From Flavobacteriales bacterium UBA7443 (GTDB lineage Bacteria; Bacteroidota; Bacteroidia; Flavobacteriales_D; Sanyastnellaceae), in NCBI GenBank assembly GCA_002477505.1, contig DLQB01000028.1, positions 1 to 9,110 on the forward strand: a DNA stretch of 9,110 nt. The letters run 5' to 3'. The notes beneath the pieces are model-generated. The model was not told where the DNA came from. It was given only the letters and a program-made list of their open reading frames with translations, and ran no database searches. Positions within the stretch are counted from its first letter, which is position 1. Each line of letters begins with the position of its first letter. Of the stretch, positions 1 to 6,013 are shown piece by piece. Both the position numbers and the translations under genes were made by a program.

Positions 1-1
1 T

Positions 2-811
2 TCCCGTCTCTGGTCTGTGATTTGGTCGCGTAGCTTGGATTTGTTTGAGGCTTCCCAAGGTGCTTTTGATCCTACAGTGCATCCATTGGTGGAGCTGTGG
101 GGGTTTGGATTGAGTGAAAAAGGAGTGGTAGTCGATGAAGACGTTCAACGCATTCTTCCATCGGTAGGCATGACTGCGGATCGGATTGACCTGGAGGAAA
201 ACGAGGTTGATCGGATCTATCAAGACACATACATTCGCAAAGGAAATCCAAATACTTCAATCGACTTCAATGGCATTGCCCAAGGATTAACAGTGGATTT
301 GCTCTCGGATGCCCTGCTGGAGGAAGGCGTATCCAACTTCATGGTCGAAGTTGGAGGTGAAGTGAAATGCCAGGGGCTTCGTTCAGATGGACAAGTTTGG
401 CGCATAGCAATCGACTTGCCTGTCGATCAGCAGGATGGATTGGATGAACGTCAACTTCAGTCAATCGTAGCGGTGAAAGATGCCGCGATTTGCACGAGCG
501 GAAACTATCGGAAGTTCTATGAGGAAGACGGGATCAAGCGCTCTCACACCATCAGCCCTTTTACGGGGTATCCGGTGCAGCATTCGCTTTTGAGTGCTAC
601 CATACATGCCGCAGATGCAGCAACGGCCGACGCATTGGCCACGGCCTGCATGGTGTGGGGGCCTGAGGAAGGCAAACGTTTCATTGAAACCTACCGTTCT
701 GAAAATGAGTTCGAGCGCGTAGAAGCACTTTTCATTTTTGCTTCGGAATCGGGGGCCATGGTCACCTGGCAAACCAAAGGCTGGGATGCAGCCTTGTCTG
801 CGAATTCTTGA
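2..811 (+). CDS. apbE: ApbE-family FAD:protein FMN transferase, 5'-truncated
   Basis: ApbE enzymes transfer FMN from FAD to a Ser/Thr of exported flavoproteins such as NqrB/NqrC or RnfG, working on the periplasmic side. The reading frame is open from base 2, so the N-terminus and any signal peptide lie off the left edge; 269 residues are visible. Numbering from the first codon, the family landmarks appear in order: GAFDPTV (20-26) followed by WGFG, DFNGIAQG (88-95), VEVGGE (115-120), TSGNYR (165-170), HTISPFTGYP (182-191), and a metal-site segment with D205 and T208 in DAATAD. The C-terminus is complete, with a TGA stop. A GTG at 17 could be read as a start, but homologous sequence extends upstream of it, so it is not the true one. 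In flavobacteria apbE often follows nqrABCDEF; that the upstream neighbour is nqrF is my inference. The four-Cys protein gene converges on it from the other strand. Confidence 0.93.
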   Translation, partial: SRLWSVIWSRSLDLFEASQGAFDPTVHPLVELWGFGLSEKGVVVDEDVQRILPSVGMTADRIDLEENEVDRIYQDTYIRKGNPNTSIDFNGIAQGLTVDLLSDALLEEGVSNFMVEVGGEVKCQGLRSDGQVWRIAIDLPVDQQDGLDERQLQSIVAVKDAAICTSGNYRKFYEEDGIKRSHTISPFTGYPVQHSLLSATIHAADAATADALATACMVWGPEEGKRFIETYRSENEFERVEALFIFASESGAMVTWQTKGWDAALSANS

Positions 812-814
812 CGA

Positions 815-853
815 AAACCGCAGGGGGCTGATGACCGGTCAATCAGCGGGTTT
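815..853. terminator. Candidate bidirectional terminator between convergent genes
   Basis: An A-run and GC-rich arm AAACCGC (815-821) can pair with GCGGGTTT (846-853) with one bulged G, giving an A-tract, stem, T-tract shape readable from both strands. Inside lie a perfect 10-base palindrome TGACCGGTCA (832-841) and an alternative 6-bp stem GCTGAT/ATCAGC (827-832 with 842-847). It sits exactly where apbE ends (811) and the opposing small gene ends (839). The T-tracts are short (3-4), so it is a weak intrinsic terminator by sequence alone. Confidence 0.4.
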
Positions 854-1039
854 CAAACATTCGTCTTGTGGACGAGCACCGCAAACGGAGCATGTGCCAG
901 ATTCGTTCTTGAGCAAGGGATTTTGGCTTGCACAGGTCCCAGCAAATTCACCGTCTTTTTTCAGGATTATTTTGATGGCGATGCCCGCAAAACCCAATGC
1001 CAACATTCCGACTGACAAGGCAATTACTTTCCATTCCAT
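839..1039 (-). CDS. Small four-cysteine membrane protein, NqrM-like
   Basis: This encodes 66 residues. An N-terminal hydrophobic helix (about residues 5-26) is followed by a basic KK and a short polar tail with four cysteines: C36 in AGTCAS, C50 and C53 in GTCSVCG, and C61. I recognise the pattern (helix, KKDGEFAGTCAS, paired Cys) from small Bacteroidota proteins usually annotated only as 'membrane or secreted protein'. The layout also resembles NqrM (DUF539), a one-helix protein with four conserved cysteines that is needed for Na+-NQR maturation and is encoded beside apbE in gammaproteobacteria. In both, the first Cys follows the helix in a G-[ST]-C context and the next Cys comes 11-13 residues later. 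Homology to NqrM is an inference. The gene is convergent with apbE and divergent from the secreted protein at 1135. It is too short for most predictors to assign, but the conserved motif makes it convincing as a real gene. Confidence 0.85.
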   Translation of the reverse strand: MEWKVIALSVGMLALGFAGIAIKIILKKDGEFAGTCASQNPLLKNESGTCSVCGARPQDECLKPAD

Positions 1040-1134
1040 GCGGTAAAATTACAACCGTACTGGGGCCGATTTGCAGGCCATTCGGGCTCTTGTGATTTTT
1101 TTTCGTAAATTGAGGAGTTCCTTCTGAATTAACC
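1040..1134. other. Divergent intergenic region (95 bases)
   Basis: This gap separates the start codons of the four-Cys membrane protein (-) and the secreted repeat protein (+), so it should hold both promoters. A run of eight T's (1096-1103) precedes TAAATTGA (1106-1113), a partial match to the Bacteroidota -7 element TAnnTTTG. On the minus strand TAATTTTA lies only a few bases before the ATG at 1039. Neither has a clear -33 TTTG partner at normal spacing, so I do not call specific promoters. Confidence 0.35.
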
Positions 1135-2943
1135 ATGTTATCCCGACGCTTACCGTTTATCGTCTCATGGGCGGTTTTTGTGTTCGCCATTCTTGGTGCA
1201 CATCCAACCGTTTGGTCGCAACAAGGTCCGTGTGACTGCCCCCCATGGGCGGAAAGGCCGGTCAAAGAGATTTCGGACAACGATGGCGCAGGAACGGGCA
1301 CAGCTGCGTGGAGTTGTGATACCACTTATCTTTTGATAGAGCCTGTTTTCGTAAATGCAGGGGATGTGCTGAGCATTGCGCCCGGCACCCTGGTAAAAGG
1401 ACGGTCTGGGATCGTGTTTGACACCTTGACGTATACCTTGCCCAACGGCAATCCCTCGCCCCGGGAGGATTACCTGTACAGCCAACACGCAGGAAGTTTG
1501 ATCGTGAGTGCAGGAGCTACCATTGTGGCAGACGGAACGGCTGATTGTCCCATTGTTTTCACGTTTGAGGCAGATCCGATGGATGGTTCGGTGGGATACG
1601 ATGTACGTGGACAGTGGGGTGGATTGATTGTTTGTGGAAATGGAGCATTGAACACCTTTGATGGGAACGACGAAATTGAAGGCGTCGTAGATTACACGGG
1701 CCAAAACAGGCATGTTTATGGTGGCGATGATCCATGGGATGCATCATCGGGAGTGCTCCGATTCATCAGTTTGCGTCATGCATCGACATCATTGGGCATC
1801 TCACAATTTGAAAACGGCATTGAGACCAATGCCTTGTCGCTCTGCGGCGTTGGCAATGGCACGGAGGTGGAATTCATTGAAGCCATTGCCAGTGGGGATG
1901 ATGGAATTCAGATTTTCGGTGGCATGGTGGACGTTCGGCACGTGGCAGCAATCTTCAATGAAGAGGACGGATTGGAGTACGACCAAGGTTGGCAGGGTCG
2001 TGGACAATTCATTTTTTCGATCACGGATGAGCTCAATGGAGCGGGCGAGCACGCTGGGGACTATGAAGGAGACGATTACGAAGAGTTTGATGTCAACATG
2101 ACGTTTATGCCCTATTCCAATCCATTGCTTTACAATCAGACGTACATCGGAGCAGGTCAGGCCACTGCCATCCGCTTGCACAACGGGGCAGGGGTTCGCT
2201 TGCACAATAGTCTATTTGTGAATTTTGGATTAGGCATTGATTTTGAAGACGAAGATCCCTGCGATGCATGGGAGTTGCTCTTGTTTGGTGAGACCAATAT
2301 TCAAAACAATCGTTTCTGGCAAATCGGGGATAGTTCATCCATTTCGGAATTGATTTTATACGACGATGGCTATGTATTCAATGGCCAAGAAGAAGTGGAA
2401 GCGCACTTTACGGACAATAACAATTTCGCCTACGATCCGGTCATTGACTTTGCCTTTGAGACTGACTCGGGACATGTGGTGGATCCGATCAACCTCACAC
2501 CCGATTCCGCCGCAATGGCCGTGGACTCCGAATTCCTTCCGGAAGACGCATGGTTCGAATCAGTCGATTACATCGGTGCGTTTTCACCGAATGGCGGCAA
2601 TTGGCTGACGTGCTGGACGTACGCCGAACAGCTGGGCTTGTTTGGGGCGTGGAACAATGACGAAGGGAATACTGAAGCGGATGTCCTGGGATGTACTTAT
2701 TTGTTTGCCTGTAATTTCAATGATGAAGCAACGTTGGACGACGGTTCCTGTGAAATTGAAACGTGCTCCGGTTGCACGTGGCCCAATGCAGACAATTACA
2801 ATCCAGACGCTTTGTTTGACGATGGATCGTGTACAGGAGGCGCTGTGTTATCGTGTCCTTCAGATATCAATCAAGACGGCATGGTCAATACAGGGGACCT
2901 TCTCATTTTCTTGGGAGCCTTTGGGGAGGAATGCATCGAATGA
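1135..2943 (+). CDS. Secreted beta-helix-like protein with DDGSC repeats and dockerin-like C-terminus
   Basis: This is a 602-residue exported protein. Residues 1-29 form a signal peptide (basic LSRR, hydrophobic core, cleavage near VWSQ). Residues about 45-485 match a Bacteroidota extracellular family with segments such as IAPGTLVKG, AGSLIVSAGATIVADGT, PIVFTF, GQWGGLIVCG, SGDDGIQIFGG and EEDGLEYDQG. These repeated short hydrophobic strands suggest a right-handed beta-helix; members are often left as hypothetical or mislabelled. Two 21-residue cysteine repeats (519-539 and 546-566) both begin GCT and end DDGSC. Residues 573-600 then carry a Ca2+-loop, DINQDGMVNTGD, followed by LLIFLGAFG and a Cys, like one half of a type I dockerin. 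Such ends are frequent on large exported proteins of marine Flavobacteriales. The function is unknown; adhesion or surface structure is plausible. No typical type IX sorting domain is visible. The ATG at 1135 is chosen because the signal peptide begins there. Confidence 0.9.
   Translation: MLSRRLPFIVSWAVFVFAILGAHPTVWSQQGPCDCPPWAERPVKEISDNDGAGTGTAAWSCDTTYLLIEPVFVNAGDVLSIAPGTLVKGRSGIVFDTLTYTLPNGNPSPREDYLYSQHAGSLIVSAGATIVADGTADCPIVFTFEADPMDGSVGYDVRGQWGGLIVCGNGALNTFDGNDEIEGVVDYTGQNRHVYGGDDPWDASSGVLRFISLRHASTSLGISQFENGIETNALSLCGVGNGTEVEFIEAIASGDDGIQIFGGMVDVRHVAAIFNEEDGLEYDQGWQGRGQFIFSITDELNGAGEHAGDYEGDDYEEFDVNMTFMPYSNPLLYNQTYIGAGQATAIRLHNGAGVRLHNSLFVNFGLGIDFEDEDPCDAWELLLFGETNIQNNRFWQIGDSSSISELILYDDGYVFNGQEEVEAHFTDNNNFAYDPVIDFAFETDSGHVVDPINLTPDSAAMAVDSEFLPEDAWFESVDYIGAFSPNGGNWLTCWTYAEQLGLFGAWNNDEGNTEADVLGCTYLFACNFNDEATLDDGSCEIETCSGCTWPNADNYNPDALFDDGSCTGGAVLSCPSDINQDGMVNTGDLLIFLGAFGEECIE
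2689..2832 (+). repeat. Two tandem 21-residue cysteine repeats (GCT...DDGSC)
   Basis: Within the secreted protein, bases 2689-2751 and 2770-2832 encode two units of identical length. Both start GCT, share a central [CD]N[FY]N segment and end DDGSC, and they are joined by a 6-residue linker containing one extra Cys. The DNA copies have diverged, so this is an old protein-level repeat and not a recent duplication. The motif is common near the C-termini of exported Bacteroidota proteins; the conserved Cys pair in each unit suggests a small disulphide-closed module. Confidence 0.85.
2851..2934 (+). other. Dockerin-like / EF-hand calcium-loop C-terminal domain
   Basis: Residues 573-600 of the secreted protein contain D577, N579, D581, G582 and D588 spaced as in an EF-hand type Ca2+ loop, followed by the hydrophobic LLIFLGAFG helix typical of type I dockerin repeats. 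Only one of the two repeats of a classical dockerin is present, flanked by cysteines C574 and C600. It could serve as a stability, anchoring or sorting tail; which of these is not shown by the sequence. Confidence 0.7.
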
Positions 2944-3096
2944 TTGGCAGTCTGTTTGGATGAAGATGGAGTGGCCATTCGCCATGGAAGTCAAAACCTT
3001 GTAAGTATTCCACGCCACAAATTGCCTTGCAACAGTTGCTTGTGTAATTTACAATTCTTTAGGTGGTTCCTAATGAATGACTTCTGCATATTTCTA

Positions 3097-3116
3097 GTTG
3101 CAGTGATTTGTGCAAC
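3097..3116. repeat. Short inverted repeat GTTGCA/TGCAAC
   Basis: GTTGCA (3097-3102) and TGCAAC (3111-3116) form a perfect 6-bp stem with an 8-base loop. No T-tract follows on either strand, so it is not a standard intrinsic terminator; its role is unknown. Confidence 0.45.
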
Positions 3117-3182
3117 CGCATCAGGCAACGTCTAATGGCAAGAGAACCTTCACCATACGGATTTTCTTTTGTTCCTTTCGGT

Positions 3183-3210
3183 CTTTGGGTCGGATTGTTG
3201 AGGCCCAAAG
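3183..3210. repeat. Inverted repeat CTTTGGG/CCCAAAG, possible terminator
   Basis: CTTTGGG (3183-3189) pairs perfectly with CCCAAAG (3204-3210) around a 14-base loop. An outer CTTT/AAAG pair (3175-3178 with 3217-3220) could extend the stem across an internal loop. It lies about 40 bases past the stop codon of the PagL-like gene on the minus strand, a natural terminator position, but no T-run follows on either strand. Confidence 0.4.
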
Positions 3211-3250
3211 CAGGCCAAAGAATGAAGCTAGCACACATGCCGTCATTGGT

Positions 3251-4390
3251 TCAATCCGGGTTCTTGAGGCGTCTCGTCTTCAGGGATCCCAATTGGTAGC
3301 GAAAACCAATGAAGGGATAGTCCGCTCGGAATTGAAATGATTTCAAGCCTAATTCAATGGCCACGGCTGGACTGCACTCATAATGCATGGTGACCATCAA
3401 ATACATAGCGCCCAATTCCTGATCTGGATTGGTGCACATCCATCCTTGTAGCGCCGTGACTTGGATGCGGTTAAAATCCCATCGCGCTCCCCCCAATACG
3501 GAATACTGCAACCGGTTCACTGGATCGTTGCCGCCTGAAGCAGCTCCGGTGACCCTCAGGCTCTGATTGTATCCGAGGTCATTCGCCACCACCCATGCCC
3601 GGGATGTTGAGCGTTTCGAATGATGAAGACCAAGAACATGCACATTGAAGATGGGATGAAGTTCTCCACCTGGAAGTCCGACGTCGCGAACGCCTCCGCG
3701 CAAGCTCATTTCAAGTGCCAAGGTACCGCGTCTCTTTTCGCGATAAGAAGTCAGTCGTCGCTGCGGAATGTCATGCTCATCTCTCCACTGGTGGCGCAGG
3801 TCAATGCCTATGTTGTTGATGCCAAGATTGGGCAAGGAGATGGCTCCGTTGGAAAAATGAGTAAAACGAGCCTTTACCAACCATGCACTTCTTGGGGTAC
3901 TAAGAACGGGAAAGACCCAAGCTGCGTGCAATCCCGCGTTCAACCGAGTGCTGATAGCGACGGAAGAAGGCGCACTTTCCGCATTCCACGGGGTCGAGCT
4001 CCATCCCGCTCCAAGCCCCAATTCGGTATGGCCGATTTTGAAGGGAAATCGGGTCAGCCAAAGCGCACTTGTCATCGTTCCTAGGGCGTCACCACCCAAC
4101 TCGGTCCAGGCTATTTCAACACCTTGCCAATAATGCCCGGTGGCATCTCGCTGGTCCGCCCATCCTCCGGTAAGAATCCAACCGCAGCTGATCGCGATTT
4201 GCTTTGAATGTCCCGTTACAAGATGCTGCATCATGTCTCGGTGCGGCAGGGTATAACCCGAGCCTAGCCCCAGTTCAATGCCAGAAGGAAATGTTGGCTC
4301 GGTCTGAGCATTTGACGGAACGGCAATGGTTGCGACCAGCAAATGGACCCAAAGAATTTTGCAACTGGTATTCTTCCATGCCGTCGTCAT
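3251..4390 (-). CDS. PagL-like acyloxyacyl hydrolase family outer-membrane protein
   Basis: This encodes 379 residues. An N-terminal signal peptide (1-28, cleavage near PSNAQ) is followed by alternating beta-strand sequence typical of an outer-membrane barrel. The diagnostic motif is RFTHFSNGAISLPNLGIN (175-192), which matches the PagL lipid A 3-O-deacylase signature with its H-x-S-N and P-N-x-G. H178 and S180 align with the catalytic His and Ser. Twelve residues after the Ser, where Pseudomonas PagL has the triad Glu, there is N192. The N-terminal MMQHLVTGH and the C-terminal GLKSFQFRADYPFIGFRYQL strand fit the long (about 370-residue) Bacteroidota branch of this family. It probably acts on, or binds, lipid A or another acylated envelope lipid; activity is uncertain given the altered triad. 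The start is fixed by the signal peptide, since no later Met would keep it. It is divergent from mazG. Confidence 0.82.
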   Translation of the reverse strand: MTTAWKNTSCKILWVHLLVATIAVPSNAQTEPTFPSGIELGLGSGYTLPHRDMMQHLVTGHSKQIAISCGWILTGGWADQRDATGHYWQGVEIAWTELGGDALGTMTSALWLTRFPFKIGHTELGLGAGWSSTPWNAESAPSSVAISTRLNAGLHAAWVFPVLSTPRSAWLVKARFTHFSNGAISLPNLGINNIGIDLRHQWRDEHDIPQRRLTSYREKRRGTLALEMSLRGGVRDVGLPGGELHPIFNVHVLGLHHSKRSTSRAWVVANDLGYNQSLRVTGAASGGNDPVNRLQYSVLGGARWDFNRIQVTALQGWMCTNPDQELGAMYLMVTMHYECSPAVAIELGLKSFQFRADYPFIGFRYQLGSLKTRRLKNPD

Positions 4391-4422
4391 GCTCCGAATT
4401 TACTGCGCCTTACCTTCGCTGC
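4391..4422. promoter_or_regulatory. 32-base divergent start region between PagL-like gene and mazG
   Basis: Only 32 bases separate the two start codons. TAAATTCG on the minus strand (4395-4402) and TACCTTCG on the plus strand (4411-4418) each match five of the six fixed bases of the Bacteroidota -7 element TAnnTTTG. If used, both transcripts would have almost no leader and the -33 elements would lie inside the opposite coding region. No clear TTTG partner is visible at usual spacing, so this is tentative. Confidence 0.25.
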
Positions 4423-5232
4423 ATGCATACGATGGAAGAGAAATTGGCTGCGTTTGAACGCTTGCTGAAAATCATGGAAGAATTGAGGGAGAAATGTCCC
4501 TGGGACCGCAAGCAAACCTTGGAGAGCCTGCGGCATTTGACCATTGAGGAAACGTATGAATTGTCGGAGGCAATCCTGGACAATGACATCGAAGAGGTAC
4601 AAAAGGAAACGGGTGATTTGCTTTTGCACATGGTGTTTTATGCTCAAATCGCGAGCGAGAGAAGCGCTGAAGAAGGAGGTTGGGACATAGCAGATAGCCT
4701 GAATGGTATTTGCGATAAGCTCGTAGATCGGCATCCACATATATACGGAGATGTTGAAGCAAATGATGAAGAGACTGTCAAGGCCAACTGGGAGCAATTG
4801 AAGCTCAAAGAGGGCAAGAAATCGGTGTTAGAGGGAGTTCCAAAAGGTCTGCCGAGCTTGGTGAAAGCATACCGCATGCAAGACAAAGTCCGAGGCGTTG
4901 GTTTTGATTGGGACAATGAACATCAAGTTTGGGATAAGGTGGAAGAGGAGTTGGCCGAGTTCAAGGCAGAATTGGATGTGGATGCAGAACGCGCCACAGA
5001 CGAGTTTGGTGATGTGCTCTTTGCCCTAGTCAATTTTGCACGGTTCAAAGACATCAATCCAGACGAGGCATTGGAGCGAACCAATCGGCGTTTTCGAAAT
5101 CGCTTCCAACACATGGAAAATGAAATTCGGAAAGCCGGAGGTAAATCGCTTGCTGAAATGACGCTTGCCGAGATGGACGTTCATTGGAATGCCGCGAAAA
5201 AAGCGTTGGCCAAGGATGAAATGAGGCCGTAA
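4423..5232 (+). CDS. mazG: Nucleoside triphosphate pyrophosphohydrolase MazG
   Basis: MazG hydrolyses NTPs and dNTPs to NMP and pyrophosphate in the cytoplasm, cleaning non-canonical nucleotides from the pool and, in some bacteria, affecting ppGpp levels. From the ATG at 4423 the protein is 269 residues, the usual size of the two-domain form. Domain 1 carries CPWD (25-28), the metal-binding EETYE (42-46) and ETGD (62-65). Domain 2 repeats the pattern with EELAE (175-179) and EFGD (194-197). Both halves therefore keep the EExxE...ExxD residues, and the family's PHIYGD and GVGFDW segments are present. The frame is open back to 4204, but that stretch lies over the opposing gene and does not resemble MazG. 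An ATG at 4432 is an equally possible start; relatives begin only a few residues before this point. It is followed after 4 bases by a lipoprotein gene, probably co-transcribed. Confidence 0.96.
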   Translation: MHTMEEKLAAFERLLKIMEELREKCPWDRKQTLESLRHLTIEETYELSEAILDNDIEEVQKETGDLLLHMVFYAQIASERSAEEGGWDIADSLNGICDKLVDRHPHIYGDVEANDEETVKANWEQLKLKEGKKSVLEGVPKGLPSLVKAYRMQDKVRGVGFDWDNEHQVWDKVEEELAEFKAELDVDAERATDEFGDVLFALVNFARFKDINPDEALERTNRRFRNRFQHMENEIRKAGGKSLAEMTLAEMDVHWNAAKKALAKDEMRP

Positions 5233-5236
5233 ATCC

Positions 5237-6007
5237 ATGTGCAGAAGACGTTCTATAGTGTTGGCCTTGTGCATGTGTTTACTCTTGGTATCTATCGGTG
5301 GATGCGATCGGCCGAATGCCCCTTGGTGTTTGATGCGCGCGGGAGATTGGGCAACGGATACGTTAACGTGGGATGCGATTGCTGCGCCGATAATGCTCAC
5401 GATTGAAACGCATTTGGAAGTTGAATGCGCAATTGGAACCGATGATGAGGTAGAAGTCATCTGGAGCGGACCTTCAAATTTGTTGGCCCACGCCTCGGCG
5501 GATTGGAGTGGAAATGAATTGGTGCTCGGTCATGAAGATCGATGCCAATGGACCCGCGACCTGAGCCATGTTGTGCAGGTCAAAGTAACTGCGCCGAGGA
5601 TCCGTGATATTCATTTGCATGGCCAAGGGACCTTTCAAATGTCGACGTTGGATTCTTCGCAGTACCTCAATGTCGAGGCGCGTGACTATGCGGGCGCGAT
5701 TGAACTCGACCTTCGGCTGGATTCTGCCACGGTAAAGCTGCACAACGGAGCGGCACAGGCGACGGTTTCGGGTGCAGTGACGACGTTAGAAGCTTACTCT
5801 TCTGGGCTCTCAAGGCTTCGCACTGCAGGGTGTTCAGCGCAGTATGGATTTATCCATCAGGCGGGAGCCAGCAATTTGAGTTTCCGCGCCACCGACTATG
5901 CGTACGTGGTCATTGACGCTCCCGGCAATGTTCTTGGAGGTGAAACCCCACCATTGGATTGGGAGCTCAAGCAATTGGGTTCGGGAGCACTTCTTTGGAG
6001 CGATTGA
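5237..6007 (+). CDS. GIN-domain (DUF2807) putative lipoprotein
   Basis: This encodes 256 residues. A basic start (MCRRR) and hydrophobic stretch lead to a lipobox ending IGGC with C23 as the likely lipidated Cys, so the mature protein should be membrane-anchored. The rest (about 45-250) has the pattern of the 'putative auto-transporter adhesin, head GIN domain' family: short beta-strands with regularly spaced small residues. Examples are VVQVKVTAPRIRDIHLHGQG (112-131), a central run of strands ending in SGLSRLRTAGCS, and a closing ELKQLGSGALLW (243-254) like the family's terminal GSG motif. These proteins form beta-solenoid-like folds and are very common in Bacteroidota, but none of their roles is well established. 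The start lies four bases after the mazG stop, implying one transcript. It ends six bases before the convergent esterase gene. Cysteines beyond the lipobox (31, 64, 103, 199) are unusual for the family. Confidence 0.8.
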   Translation: MCRRRSIVLALCMCLLLVSIGGCDRPNAPWCLMRAGDWATDTLTWDAIAAPIMLTIETHLEVECAIGTDDEVEVIWSGPSNLLAHASADWSGNELVLGHEDRCQWTRDLSHVVQVKVTAPRIRDIHLHGQGTFQMSTLDSSQYLNVEARDYAGAIELDLRLDSATVKLHNGAAQATVSGAVTTLEAYSSGLSRLRTAGCSAQYGFIHQAGASNLSFRATDYAYVVIDAPGNVLGGETPPLDWELKQLGSGALLWSD

Positions 6008-6013
6008 TTCGTT

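Larger units (their letters stand above)
2944..3250. other. Gene-poor interval between convergent genes (307 bases)
   Basis: This lies between the end of the secreted protein (+) and the end of the PagL-like gene (-). I find no convincing gene. It holds two inverted repeats (3097-3116 and 3183-3210) and a 20-codon hydrophobic ORF at 3073-3135 (+) that looks like chance. Longer frames here (for example 3108-3299 and 3110-3340) run into the opposing gene and match nothing I recognise. No RNA gene is evident. Confidence 0.6.

Noticed and set aside
948..1325. Minus-strand ORF spanning the divergent region
   Set aside because: It overlaps both the four-Cys gene and the secreted gene in other frames and resembles nothing; it would destroy the intergenic region.
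1165..1713. Antisense ORF of 182 residues inside the secreted protein gene
   Set aside because: It is a shadow of the strongly supported plus-strand gene, with no family resemblance and unusual composition.
3073..3135. 20-codon hydrophobic ORF
   Set aside because: It is too short, has no ribosome-binding or conservation evidence, and such hydrophobic runs arise easily in T-rich intergenic DNA.
3242..3262. tRNA T-arm-like GGTTCAATCC
   Set aside because: The flanking five bases do not pair into a T stem and no acceptor, D or anticodon arm is found nearby.
3108..3340. Plus-strand ORFs at 3108-3299 and 3110-3340
   Set aside because: They run antisense into the PagL-like gene, have no recognisable motif, and two frames are open over the same short stretch, as expected by chance.
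4204..4422. Upstream extension of mazG to an ATG at 4204 (342 residues)
   Set aside because: The added 73 residues do not resemble MazG and lie antisense to the signal-peptide end of the PagL-like gene; family members start near 4423.
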